Of a stretch of 64,000 bases of DNA, positions 1-7,444 are shown piece by piece. Below the pieces are notes generated by a model. That model worked only from the letters and a program-made list of their open reading frames with translations. It made no database searches and was not told the origin of the DNA. A program made the position numbers and the translations under genes. The first letter of the stretch is position 1, and every line of letters starts with the position of its first letter. Source of the stretch: Chloroflexota bacterium (lineage in GTDB: Bacteria; Chloroflexota; Anaerolineae; Anaerolineales; Villigracilaceae); the NCBI GenBank assembly GCA_029782225.1, contig JAKOVF010000361.1, positions 1 through 64,000 of the forward strand, in the 5' to 3' direction.

Positions 1-1
1 A

Positions 2-307
2 GAGGGAATTAACGTCAACTTTTCCCTGCTCTTCGGCCTGCCCGGATACCGCGAAGGGGCGGATACATACAACGCACTGCCGATCGAAACGCTGATTCCT
101 CCTCCATACCAAGAGCATCCAGATCAGAATTTGTCTGAGGCTGATCAAATTCTGAAGGATTTCTCGTTCGTTGGAATGGATCAGGATGCGGCTGCGGAAC
201 CGCTGGAAGATAAGGGAGTGGCGAAATTCAGCGAGGCATTCGAACAACTGATGGCTGCACTGCACAAAGAGTGGGCCGCTACATTTCAAGCCCAGGTGAA
301 CCCATGA
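2..307 (+). CDS. tal: Transaldolase, C-terminal part (runs off the left edge; appears internally shortened)
   Basis: About 101 codons are open from the window edge to TGA at 305-307. The first residues read EGINVNFSLLFGLPGYRE, which resembles the beta-strand segment in the middle of bacterial transaldolases (pentose phosphate pathway, cytosolic). They are followed directly by DTYNALPIETL, which resembles the DTVNTMPPATL motif near the family's C-terminus. In normal enzymes about 100 or more residues lie between these two motifs, including catalytic-barrel strands, so the gene looks internally deleted. The stop overlaps the ATG of the next gene (ATGA), suggesting translational coupling. The upstream part is not visible. 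Family assignment is from recalled motifs; the deletion could also be an assembly error. Confidence 0.6.
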   Translation, partial: EGINVNFSLLFGLPGYREGADTYNALPIETLIPPPYQEHPDQNLSEADQILKDFSFVGMDQDAAAEPLEDKGVAKFSEAFEQLMAALHKEWAATFQAQVNP

Positions 308-930
308 CGCTCTCCACCTCGATCACGACCTTATTTCTGGATATAGGCGGCGTCCTGCTCACGAATGGCTGGGATCGCGCCATACGCACTCGCGCGTCTG
401 AGATATTTGGTCTGGATTACAAAGAAATGGATGAGCGGCATCACCTGACCTTTGATACCTACGAAGAAGGCAAGCTCAGCCTCGACGAATACCTGGAACG
501 GGTTGTTTTTTACCAGGCGCGTCCGTTCTCACGGGAGGAGTTTAAGTCGTTCATGTACGCCCAGTCCCAGCCTTTTGCGGAGATGCTGGAGTTGATGCAG
601 GGGCTCAAGCATCGATATGATCTCCAGGTGGCAGCGGTCAGTAATGAAGGGCGAGAGCTTACCGTCTATCGCATCCAACAATTCAAGCTGGGAACATTCA
701 TAGACTTTTTTATTTCATCCTGCTTTGTCCACTACCGCAAACCGGATGCAGACATCTACCGAATTGCACTGGATATTGCACAGGTGCAGCCCGAACAAGT
801 CGTTTACATCGATGACCGGCCGATGTTTGTCGAGGTTGCCCAGGGCCTGGGGATCAAGGGCATTATCCACACCGGCCACGAGGCGACGCGGAAGTCGCTC
901 GAGGGCTACGGACTGTCACTCTCGCCCTAA
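304..930 (+). CDS. HAD-superfamily hydrolase (phosphatase-like)
   Basis: About 208 residues. Haloacid dehalogenase signatures are visible: motif I FLDIGGVLL near the N-terminus (nucleophile Asp, with the second Asp replaced by Gly as in many FDxGGVL-type members), a motif II region AAVSNEG, a motif III Lys in the RKPDADIYRIAL stretch, and motif IV YIDDRPMFVE. A helical cap region lies between motifs I and II, as in subfamily IA. I chose the ATG at 304 because it overlaps the preceding stop; an in-frame ATG at 271 lies inside the upstream gene. The substrate is unknown; a sugar phosphate or similar small phosphoester is typical. It may form an operon with the transaldolase remnant and folE. 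Confidence 0.85.
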   Translation: MTLSTSITTLFLDIGGVLLTNGWDRAIRTRASEIFGLDYKEMDERHHLTFDTYEEGKLSLDEYLERVVFYQARPFSREEFKSFMYAQSQPFAEMLELMQGLKHRYDLQVAAVSNEGRELTVYRIQQFKLGTFIDFFISSCFVHYRKPDADIYRIALDIAQVQPEQVVYIDDRPMFVEVAQGLGIKGIIHTGHEATRKSLEGYGLSLSP

Positions 931-950
931 TCCATTTGGAGGAAACAGCA

Positions 951-1610
951 ATGAACATTCACGACGATCCAGATGATATCGAATATCGTGCGACCATGGA
1001 GTTGCAGATGCGCCAGATATCGGAGGAGCAGTATCGCAAGTTCGAAGGTTATGCCGCCGAGATCTTCTCGGCGTTCGGCCTCGATCTGAACACACCGGCG
1101 ACGAAGGACACCCCCCGCCGTTTTATCAAGGCACTCTTCGACGCGACGGAAGGCTACGACGGTGATCCGAAGCTTCTGCGGGTCTTCGATACGGAATGCC
1201 GCGGCGAACCCGACTGCCGTCTCAGCCAGGTGATCGAAGGGCCGATTCCCTTCTTTGCACTTTGCGAACATCATGCCCTGCCATTCCATGGGATGGCTTA
1301 TGTGGGATATATCGCGCATGAGAACATCATTGGCATTTCCAAACTGACCCGCCTGGTGCGGCTCTTCTCCAAACGCTTCGCAGTACAGGAACGGATCGGT
1401 CAGCAGATCGCGGATACGCTGGAAACAATGCTCCATCCGCACGGAGTGGCTGTTTTTCTTGAAGCGCGTCATCTCTGCGTGGAGATGCGCGGCGTGCGAG
1501 AAACGTCCCCGATGACACGCACTACCGTCTGGCGCGGCCACTACGCCGAGGACCCGACACTGCGAGCCGAATTCTTCACGGCCTGTGGATTGCAGAAGAA
1601 TGAGAGGTGA
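951..1610 (+). CDS. folE: GTP cyclohydrolase I
   Basis: 219 residues. It would convert GTP to 7,8-dihydroneopterin triphosphate, the first step to tetrahydrofolate and related pterins, in the cytosol. The zinc/active-site signature FFALCEHHALPFHG is present, followed by YIAHENIIGISKLTRLV and a later Cys in the RHLCVEMRGVRE segment, which together give the usual Cys/His/Cys zinc site. Length matches the family. Start at 951 is preceded by GGAGGAAACAGCA, a strong ribosome-binding site; an in-frame ATG at 936 lacks one. The N-terminus has a roughly 30-residue acidic, helical extension before the catalytic fold. Confidence 0.95.
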   Translation: MNIHDDPDDIEYRATMELQMRQISEEQYRKFEGYAAEIFSAFGLDLNTPATKDTPRRFIKALFDATEGYDGDPKLLRVFDTECRGEPDCRLSQVIEGPIPFFALCEHHALPFHGMAYVGYIAHENIIGISKLTRLVRLFSKRFAVQERIGQQIADTLETMLHPHGVAVFLEARHLCVEMRGVRETSPMTRTTVWRGHYAEDPTLRAEFFTACGLQKNER

Positions 1611-1669
1611 GGTGCAAACTCGCCCGTCTACCACATTGAGCCGAATGATCGCTCAAAGGAGGCGCAAAT

Positions 1670-2656
1670 ATGCCGAAGAAGAATAAATCGGTCCGTGTTA
1701 AATTGATCGCCAACCCGGGCGCAGGGGATCCATTAAAAGCAGCCTCAAAGCTCGAGCAAGTGACGGGCTATTTATTGGATGCCGGGCTGAAGGTGGATGT
1801 TGCCCTGGCGCATCCCAAAAACAAAGCGATCCCGATGGCAAGAAGAGCCGTTAAGAACGGCTATGATGTGGTCATCGCTATGGGCGGAGACGGCACAATC
1901 GGAGCAGTAATTCGTGGGATCGCCCGTTCCAAAGTTCGGCTGGGAATTATCCCTGCCGGCACGGAAAATGACATTGCCCGGAGTCTGGGCATCTCGGAAG
2001 ACCTGAAGGCAGCCTGCGACGTGATCGCCTCCGGTCACACGCGCAGGCTGGACCTGGGCCAGATCAGTACCAAAAAGAAGAAGAACTTCTATTTCTTTAT
2101 GGTGACTGCGGTTGGCCTGACGGCCACTATCTTTCCGATGATCAAGGAAGTTCCTGAAGGGCAACTGTCCGGTATTTCCAAGGCCGTTGCTGCGCTTGTC
2201 AAATTTGAATCAAAGCCAACCGTTTTTCTGACGCTGGATGATGAAAGCAAGATCAAAGTTGAAACGATGCTGGTGACGATCGCCAACACGCCGCTGATCG
2301 GGGTCAAAAATCTGGTAGCCCCGGACGCATCCCTGGAGGACGGACTGCTCGACATCGCCGTTTACCCGGGTTCCAGTAAGGCTGATGTTCTTGCCTATTT
2401 CGCCAGAACAGCTCATGAGGGTTCAACTCCTGACGGGACCATCCAACGTTACCGGGCGCGAAAAATAAAGGTGAAAACATCTCCAAAGCTGGATATTGCG
2501 GCAGAAGGCATCCTGTTGGGAAAGGGTAGCGCCCGCATCAAGGTGCTTCCCGGTGCCCTGCGGGTGCTGGCCCCTGAACCAGGCCCAGGTGCGGAAAAGC
2601 CACTGGAAAAGGCGGTCGATGAGCTGACTGAGCCGCTTGCCCCGGTTCCCCAGTGA
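1670..2656 (+). CDS. Diacylglycerol/sphingosine kinase-like lipid kinase (YegS/DgkB family)
   Basis: 328 residues. The N-terminal DAGK catalytic domain shows the ATP-binding loop ANPGAG, the hallmark GGDGTIGAVIRG and the GIIPAGTENDIARSLGI motif. The C-terminal beta-sandwich half contains the usual PDASLEDGLLDI stretch. Such enzymes phosphorylate diacylglycerol, phosphatidylglycerol or other lipids at the inner membrane face. The last 25 residues are Pro/Glu-rich and probably disordered. GGAGG lies about 9 bases before the ATG. A second paralogue lies at 10080-11024 in this window. Confidence 0.9.
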   Translation: MPKKNKSVRVKLIANPGAGDPLKAASKLEQVTGYLLDAGLKVDVALAHPKNKAIPMARRAVKNGYDVVIAMGGDGTIGAVIRGIARSKVRLGIIPAGTENDIARSLGISEDLKAACDVIASGHTRRLDLGQISTKKKKNFYFFMVTAVGLTATIFPMIKEVPEGQLSGISKAVAALVKFESKPTVFLTLDDESKIKVETMLVTIANTPLIGVKNLVAPDASLEDGLLDIAVYPGSSKADVLAYFARTAHEGSTPDGTIQRYRARKIKVKTSPKLDIAAEGILLGKGSARIKVLPGALRVLAPEPGPGAEKPLEKAVDELTEPLAPVPQ

Positions 2657-2712
2657 TCATCATATTACCGGGACTATATCCATGATATTTGCACATTCGC
2701 GAAACTCTATGC

Positions 2713-3408
2713 ATGGCGACTGAACTGATTCTCATCCGGCACGGTCATGCTGTGCGGGTAAACGGGGACTACTATCATGCCCCTTTGACGCAGCTTGGTC
2801 AGCAGCAAGCTGAACAGACGGGTAAGTACTTCAGCGCTCCAGAAAACCGCCTCGATGGTTTTTACGCAAGTCCACTGCGCCGCGCACAGGAAACTGCAAA
2901 GATCATCGGTGCAAAGATCGGGCAGGAGGCTGAGTTGAGGTCAGGCGTACAGGAAATAATGTTTTTTGAGATGCCCGCATTGGTGATTTTGGAGATTCTC
3001 TCCATCACTGATCTTGTAGAAGATTACCTGGATGCCCATGCAGGTGGACCCACTCGATGGCCGATCGAGGGACGTGTTTCGGCGGTCTTATTGGATATCG
3101 TAGCCAAACATCCCGATCAACGAGTCGGGGTGATCGCTCATGCGGGTGTGATCTCGGCAGCATTATCCTGGTATTTGCCCGAAAAACGCTGGCGCTGGTG
3201 GCGTACGACCGTCAGCAATTGTTCTTTGACCCGGTTCAGAGTGGAAGGCAATCGAGCAGAACTCCTGGCGCTCAATGATATACAGCATTTGAGCCCTGCG
3301 CTGATCACTACCCAACCCCCCACGACAACGGTCGAGATCGCCAAGGATGCCCACCCGACTGAGAAAGCACTGGTATTTGACAAGCCTACCGATACAGATA
3401 AGAAATAA
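2713..3408 (+). CDS. Histidine phosphatase superfamily protein (phosphoglycerate mutase-like)
   Basis: 231 residues from the ATG at 2713. The catalytic LIRHGHA motif is at the N-terminus and is followed by SPLRRAQETAK, the typical second arginine segment. The second catalytic histidine is in VIAHAGVIS. The substrate cannot be told from sequence. The C-terminal 40 residues after IQHLSPALITTQ look low in structure. An in-frame ATG at 2689 would add eight residues; neither start has a clear ribosome-binding site, so the start is uncertain. Confidence 0.85.
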   Translation: MATELILIRHGHAVRVNGDYYHAPLTQLGQQQAEQTGKYFSAPENRLDGFYASPLRRAQETAKIIGAKIGQEAELRSGVQEIMFFEMPALVILEILSITDLVEDYLDAHAGGPTRWPIEGRVSAVLLDIVAKHPDQRVGVIAHAGVISAALSWYLPEKRWRWWRTTVSNCSLTRFRVEGNRAELLALNDIQHLSPALITTQPPTTTVEIAKDAHPTEKALVFDKPTDTDKK

Positions 3409-3447
3409 TTGATACAGCATTTCACCAAAATCAAAAGGCGGAATTGC

Positions 3448-3516
3448 CTCCCCCAAGTGGCGGAGAAGAATCCTCCCCGGCCGATGGATGTGGCCGGGGA
3501 GGATTTGTTGTATTAT
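3448..3516 (+). promoter_or_regulatory. 69-bp stress element, copy 1
   Basis: Hairpin I is CTCCCCCAAGTGGCGGAG (3448-3465). Hairpin II has a perfect 13-bp stem, 3469-3481 with 3493-3505, closing an 11-base loop that holds GGATG (3486-3490). The element ends in TATTAT (3511-3516), 17 bases after ATGTGG. This copy has the stem variant AATCCTCCCC/GGGGAGGATT, with both arms changed compared with other copies. The downstream gene starts 70 bases later at 3587. Confidence 0.85.
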
Positions 3517-3586
3517 GGATTTATATTCGTGCAAACCACGCATACAACGCACACTTGCATCATCGCCATTCACTCTGGAGTAGAAG

Positions 3587-3853
3587 ATGAGTAAGTTCCT
3601 GACACGGATTATTGGTGAAAATTCGATGGATGGGCAGAGAGCTGGAGGCAACATGCAGACGATTAACCGCCGCGCCTTGGTATCTGATACGGTTTCAGGC
3701 ATCCTTTTCGCGTTCATGAGGACATACTTGCTGCTGGTGTTCGCGGGAGGCGCCGTTACCCTAATGGTAATCTCCAGGTTATTTCATAATATCGGCTGGG
3801 CCCTGGCAACCCTCAGTGTAGCGCTAATCCTCTACATATGTTTCAGGCAATAG
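3587..3853 (+). CDS. Small membrane protein of unknown family
   Basis: 88 residues, not recognised. A polar, basic N-terminal 30 residues precedes two hydrophobic segments (about residues 38-60 and 66-86) ending ICFRQ. The start is preceded by GGAGTAGAAG. It lies 70 bases downstream of copy 1 of the 69-bp element and is the first gene behind it, so it is probably a member of that regulon. An internal ATG at 3653 could be an alternative start without the polar leader. Confidence 0.6.
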   Translation: MSKFLTRIIGENSMDGQRAGGNMQTINRRALVSDTVSGILFAFMRTYLLLVFAGGAVTLMVISRLFHNIGWALATLSVALILYICFRQ

Positions 3854-3893
3854 CGCAGGAAACATAGTGTTTCTCTCGGCGCCCGCTTTTCTT

Positions 3894-3962
3894 CTCCCAC
3901 AAGTGGCTGAGAGGAAAACTCCCCGGCTGCTGGATGCGGCCAGTCAACAGGTTCCCTATAAT
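3894..3962 (+). promoter_or_regulatory. 69-bp stress element, copy 2 (3' stem arm lost, perfect -10)
   Basis: CTCCCACAAGTGGCTGAG (3894-3911) is hairpin I with two changes. The 5' arm AACTCCCCGGC and the loop TGGATGCGGC are kept, but the 3' arm is replaced by unrelated bases (about 3941-3954). The element still ends at base 69 in a perfect TATAAT (3957-3962). This preserved spacing, despite a broken stem, supports the hexamer being functional. Confidence 0.75.
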
Positions 3963-4049
3963 GTGAAAGACTGAAGAATTCCTGTCGGTTCGTTCCGCCT
4001 ATGGCAGTTTTTCCAATCGCACTTTCAAGCTTTAAGAAGGAGATTCCTT

Positions 4050-4607
4050 ATGAATACTACGTATATTCTCATCGCCGTTGTTCTGATATTGGTGCTCTTC
4101 GGTGCCATCCTGGCGCCGACTTTTGCACGCCGTCAACGCTCAAAGCAGCTTCATGGTCAATTTGGAACTGAGTATGATCACACGGTGGAGGCCCTGGGGA
4201 ATGAGAAGAAAGCACATGCAGAGCTGGATGAACGGCAGAAGCATGTTGAGACGTTGAACATCCATCCACTTACCAATCGCGAGCATGAGCGTTATCTGGC
4301 TGATTGGGCGGCTGTCCAGTCCAAATTTGTCGACGAACCGGGGCAGGCAGTCGTCGATGCAGATCGCCTGATCATGGAAGTCATGCAGGTTCGCGCGTAT
4401 CCAGTGTCTGATTTTGAGCAGCGGGCGGCCGATATCTCGGTCAGTTATCCTGCTCTGGTAAGTAATTACCGCGCCGCGCGGGAGATTGCGACGAAAAACA
4501 AGAGGCATGAGGCAAATACTGAAGAATTAAGGCAGGCCATGATTTATTACCGTTCCCTGTTCGATGAACTCCTCAAGACGGAGCCGGACCTTGTCCCGGT
4601 GAAATAA
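4050..4607 (+). CDS. Membrane-anchored conserved protein of unknown function
   Basis: 185 residues. One N-terminal transmembrane helix (about residues 4-24) is followed by a basic stop-transfer RRQRSKQ and a cytoplasmic helical domain. That domain contains FGTEYDHTVEALGNEKKA, ADWAAVQSKFVDEPGQAV, ADRLIMEVM and DFEQRAADISVSYP. I have seen this architecture as a widespread hypothetical protein in stress-gene neighbourhoods, but it has no assigned function. The ribosome-binding site is AAGAAGGAG. It lies 87 bases behind copy 2 of the 69-bp element. Confidence 0.75.
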   Translation: MNTTYILIAVVLILVLFGAILAPTFARRQRSKQLHGQFGTEYDHTVEALGNEKKAHAELDERQKHVETLNIHPLTNREHERYLADWAAVQSKFVDEPGQAVVDADRLIMEVMQVRAYPVSDFEQRAADISVSYPALVSNYRAAREIATKNKRHEANTEELRQAMIYYRSLFDELLKTEPDLVPVK

Positions 4608-4630
4608 GGATGCCTGATTGAAATTGAGTC

Positions 4631-4699
4631 CTCCCCCAAGTGGCGGAGACCGAAACTCCCCAGTCGCAGGATGTGGCTGGGGAGTTTGTGTCGTACGAT
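4631..4699 (+). promoter_or_regulatory. 69-bp stress element, copy 3
   Basis: Hairpin I CTCCCCCAAGTGGCGGAG begins at 4631. Hairpin II has an 11-bp perfect stem, AAACTCCCCAG (4653-4663) with CTGGGGAGTTT (4677-4687), and a loop containing GGATGTGG. It ends in TACGAT (4694-4699). The stem again differs from other copies on both sides. The next ATG is only six bases after the hexamer, so the transcript could be leaderless. Confidence 0.85.
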
Positions 4700-4705
4700 G
4701 AATAT

Positions 4706-5074
4706 ATGACCCGCGTATATATCGCCGATGGCAAACCCGAAGAGCGCTCCGCCCTGCGCCTAGTCCTGCTAGACCTGAAAATGGATGTAGTTGGCGAAGC
4801 TAGCGACTGGGTGACCACCTTAGCACAGGCACCGGTCGCTCGGACAGAAATGTTGTTGATTGATTGGGATTTGCTTCCCAACTCACCGACTTCAGCTCTG
4901 GACAAACTCCGAAAGGCCTGCCCGGCCGCGCTGGTCATTGTTCTCATCAGCCATCTGGACGCCCGACAGCAAGCCGCGCTCTCTGCAGGCGCCGACGCGT
5001 TTATCAGTAAGGGTGAGACGCCCGAACGGGTGGCCGAACGTTTGCGTGCCGTCGCCGCGAGTGTTCGCACTTGA
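4706..5074 (+). CDS. Stand-alone response-regulator receiver protein
   Basis: 122 residues, a CheY-like receiver with no output domain. It shows YIADGKPEERSAL (acidic pocket reduced to one Asp), a phosphoacceptor Asp in LLIDWDLL, a Ser in the LISH switch position, and Lys in FISKGETPE. A longer reading frame begins at 4640, but those residues are just translated 69-bp element, so I place the start at 4706. The start lies at the distance expected for a transcription start downstream of TACGAT, so translation may be leaderless. It probably acts by protein-protein contact. It heads a run of stress genes. Confidence 0.8.
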   Translation: MTRVYIADGKPEERSALRLVLLDLKMDVVGEASDWVTTLAQAPVARTEMLLIDWDLLPNSPTSALDKLRKACPAALVIVLISHLDARQQAALSAGADAFISKGETPERVAERLRAVAASVRT

Positions 5075-5176
5075 TGACGCCAGTTGGCTGAATGAGATGC
5101 TTGAAATCCGGCGCACTAAAGCTGTCTCGAGCGCCGGCGCAAATTGGGACAGCTTTCCTGATCCACAAGGAGCACT

Positions 5177-5419
5177 ATGGATAAAAATGAATTCGAAGGT
5201 AAGTGGACACTGATCCGAAGCCAATCCAAAAAATGGTGGAGCCTGATCACAGACGCCGACCTCGAAAAGATCGATAAGGCCGAGATCAAGTTCCTCCAGT
5301 ATGTGACTCTCCTTCAACGCAAATATCGTTATGACCGTCAGATGGCCAAAGATGAAATCGTGAGACACGTGGCGGAGTACGAAACGAACGTCAGAGCCAA
5401 CGCAGTCACCATTCAGTAA
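5177..5419 (+). CDS. CsbD-like small stress protein (divergent)
   Basis: 80 residues with the CsbD-type start MDKNEFEGKWTLIRSQSKKWW and a second helix YDRQMAKDEIVRHVAEYE. CsbD proteins are abundant small cytosolic proteins induced by general stress in Bacillus and many other bacteria; their biochemical role is unknown. The central part is less typical than in its paralogue at 5822. The start follows AAGGAGCACT. Confidence 0.8.
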   Translation: MDKNEFEGKWTLIRSQSKKWWSLITDADLEKIDKAEIKFLQYVTLLQRKYRYDRQMAKDEIVRHVAEYETNVRANAVTIQ

Positions 5420-5494
5420 TTCTTTAGCGCCCTTTCAGGACTTGTCCCGCCGATCTCAAGCGCCTCTCTTTAAATGAATTGGAGGTACCGTCAG

Positions 5495-5770
5495 ATGAAA
5501 AAGCGAAAGCAGGTTAGCGTAGAGGAAGCCAAGCGCATCGGAGAATCCCTGCACATTGATTGGGAGCAGGTGGACCTCGAGCAATTTCGCCAGGGCCTGA
5601 TGGGAAAGCATGAGCGGACAGTCATGGACCCTGAAACGGGGCTGACCTTCGACGGCGTGCTGCTTACGGGAAAGGTCGTCCTGGCTCACATGGACGAATT
5701 CCCGGACTATTTCACCCGGCTGGCAAAACTGAAGGCAGAAGTGGATGAATATAAGGCTGGGAAAACGTAA
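5495..5770 (+). CDS. DUF5661-like small protein
   Basis: 91 residues. The pattern VEEAKRIGESLHIDW, then VDLEQFRQGLMGKHE, then ILTGK-like LLTGKVVLAHMDEFPDYFTRL matches what I recall of DUF5661, a small conserved family without known function. The start at 5495 is set by GGAGGTACCGTCAG just upstream; an in-frame ATG at 5474 lies before that site. It sits between two CsbD-like genes, which suggests shared stress expression. Confidence 0.7.
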   Translation: MKKRKQVSVEEAKRIGESLHIDWEQVDLEQFRQGLMGKHERTVMDPETGLTFDGVLLTGKVVLAHMDEFPDYFTRLAKLKAEVDEYKAGKT

Positions 5771-5821
5771 CGGATAGTGCAAACGGTATCGGTTTTTACA
5801 AGTGATCGATAAGGAGACCCT

Positions 5822-6064
5822 ATGAATAAAGATGTATTTGCAGGCAAGTGGAAACAAATCCGGGGCGAGGCCAAAGCGTGGTGGGGCAAACTCACCGACG
5901 ACGATCTGGAGCGGGCCGGCGGCAAGTTCGATGTTTTCACTGGCTTACTCCAGGAAAAGTATGGCTATACCCGTGAAGCCGCAGTCGATGAAATCGAGAA
6001 ACGCGTGAAAGAGTTCGATGTCAATTTGAACAGGAAGACCGAGCCGGTCCGCCACGCGAAATAA
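5822..6064 (+). CDS. CsbD family stress protein
   Basis: 80 residues. The sequence is classic CsbD: MNKDVFAGKWKQIRGEAKAWW, LTDDDLERAGGKFD, and LQEKYGYTREAAVDEIEKRV. Small, acidic and helical, predicted cytosolic. The ribosome-binding site is AAGGAGACCCT. It is clearer than the paralogue at 5177 and probably arose by duplication within this island. Confidence 0.92.
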   Translation: MNKDVFAGKWKQIRGEAKAWWGKLTDDDLERAGGKFDVFTGLLQEKYGYTREAAVDEIEKRVKEFDVNLNRKTEPVRHAK

Positions 6065-6149
6065 TTGGTGTATGGCCGCATTCCCTTCTTGAGAAGGGCT
6101 GCGGTTAACAAACATGGGCGACCATGTATTTGAAAATAGGAGAACAAAA

Positions 6150-6407
6150 ATGAACCTGATCATCTATCTCATTGCCGGAGCGATCGTCGGTTATATCGCC
6201 AGCAGGATCATGCATACGAATTCACAGCAGGGATTGCTGCTCGATATCGTGGTAGGCATCGTGGGCGCATTCCTGGCTGGTTACTTTATCAGCCCGCTCT
6301 TGGGTGTCGGAACGATCAATCAAGCGATCACCCTTCCGACCATGCTGGTAACGCTGCTGGGATCCGTCGTTCTGCTGGCGATCTACAAAGCTGTTGCCCG
6401 CCGCTGA
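6150..6407 (+). CDS. GlsB/YeaQ/YmgE family membrane protein
   Basis: 85 residues with three hydrophobic segments: NLIIYLIAGAIVGYIASRIM, then LLLDIVVGIVGAFLAGYFIS, then a C-terminal MLVTLLGSVVLLAIYKAVARR. This is the transglycosylase-associated (GlsB/YeaQ) family, often induced by acid, osmotic or envelope stress. The start at 6150 is preceded by ATAGGAGAACAAAA; the in-frame ATG at 6114 is not. Confidence 0.9.
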   Translation: MNLIIYLIAGAIVGYIASRIMHTNSQQGLLLDIVVGIVGAFLAGYFISPLLGVGTINQAITLPTMLVTLLGSVVLLAIYKAVARR

Positions 6408-6442
6408 TGGCAGTGGCGATTTAGTTTCAATTACCAATGAGA

Positions 6443-6469
6443 CGAGCAGGGGCGCTGAACCCCTGCTCG
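6443..6469 (+). terminator. Hairpin after the GlsB-like gene
   Basis: A 10-bp perfect stem, CGAGCAGGGG (6443-6452) with CCCCTGCTCG (6460-6469), and a 7-base loop. No clear T-run follows, so it may be a weak terminator or a transcript-stabilising 3' hairpin. Confidence 0.5.
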
Positions 6470-6552
6470 GAAGAATTCTGATGGGGAGCAGGGCAGCCCC
6501 GTCGGCGCGGCTGGCCGTTTTATTCATCATGCCGATGCTATGAAAGGTCAAA

Positions 6553-6969
6553 ATGCTAAATAACAATCGAGTCTCAGAAGTTAGAACGTCACAAAGCGAA
6601 CCGGAACGAGAGCAGCGCATCCTCACTTTTAAGGCCACTCAACTGATATGGCTGCTGTTAGGAATCCTCGAGGCCCTGATTGCACTTCGCATCGGGCTGA
6701 TGCTGGTTGGGGCCAATCCTGCTAGCCCGATCGTCGCCCTGATCTATGGATTTACCAATCTGTTCCTGTTCCCGTTTGCTGGATTGATCGGGTCGCCGAC
6801 GGCCGGCAACATGGTGCTTGAACTGTCCTCGCTGTTTGCAATGCTCGTGTATGCCCTGATCGCCTGGGCCGTGGAAAGGGCAGTCTGGTTGATCTTTTAT
6901 CGCCCGCGTGGCACAGCGGTAGCCGTCACTGAGACGATCACCAGTGAGCACCAAAAAACGACCCTATAA
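6553..6969 (+). CDS. YggT-family membrane protein, copy A
   Basis: 138 residues. A polar N-terminus (about 25 residues) precedes hydrophobic helices beginning ATQLIWLLLGILEALIALRI, a conserved NPASPIVALIYGFTNLFLFPFAGLIG segment in two parts, and a final helix AMLVYALIAWAVERAVW. This matches YggT/YlmG-type proteins or the related Ycf19-like two-domain family. It is followed by a close paralogue at 7014, with the same GTCAAAATG start context. Function unknown; probably envelope or stress related in this setting. Confidence 0.8.
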   Translation: MLNNNRVSEVRTSQSEPEREQRILTFKATQLIWLLLGILEALIALRIGLMLVGANPASPIVALIYGFTNLFLFPFAGLIGSPTAGNMVLELSSLFAMLVYALIAWAVERAVWLIFYRPRGTAVAVTETITSEHQKTTL

Positions 6970-7013
6970 ATCAAAACTGCGAGGATTGAATATTCTTCGC
7001 CTGAAGAGTCAAA

Positions 7014-7430
7014 ATGCCAAACAACGGCAGAATCACAGAAGTCAAATCAGTACAAAGAGAACCCGGGCTGAGGCGGCGCTTTTTCTCATTCAAAGCCACC
7101 CAAATCATCCTCCTGATCTCCGGTATTCTCGAAGCCCTGATCGCACTGCGCATCCTGCTGAAACTGATCGGGGCCAATCCTGCTAGCCCGATCGTTGGCT
7201 TGATTTACAGCTTCTCATCAGTATTTCTTATCCCGTTTGCGGGACTGGTTGCTTCACCGACGATTGGTGGCATGGTGCTGGAAATCTCCTCCATGTTTGC
7301 GATTGTAGTTTATGCCCTGGCGGCCCTGGGGGTTGAAAGACTGACCTGCGTGATCTTCTCCCGTCCCCCGCGTACCTCGGTCACTAGAGTTACCGAAACC
7401 AATCCCGGTGAGCGCCATACTGTCCCATAG
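7014..7430 (+). CDS. YggT-family membrane protein, copy B (tandem paralogue)
   Basis: 138 residues, exactly the same length as the preceding gene and alignable along its whole length. Both share the FKATQ start of the first helix, GILEALIALRI, GANPASPIV, and an FLIPFAGL/FLFPFAGL segment. The C-terminal tail differs (RPPRTSVTRVTETN). The pair is a clear tandem duplication that has since diverged. Confidence 0.8.
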   Translation: MPNNGRITEVKSVQREPGLRRRFFSFKATQIILLISGILEALIALRILLKLIGANPASPIVGLIYSFSSVFLIPFAGLVASPTIGGMVLEISSMFAIVVYALAALGVERLTCVIFSRPPRTSVTRVTETNPGERHTVP

Positions 7431-7444
7431 GCATGGAGACAGAA

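Noticed and set aside
3409-3594. Frame across element copy 1 and its leader
   Set aside because: The residues are mainly translated hairpin sequence, and similar frames appear over several other copies; there is no ribosome-binding site.
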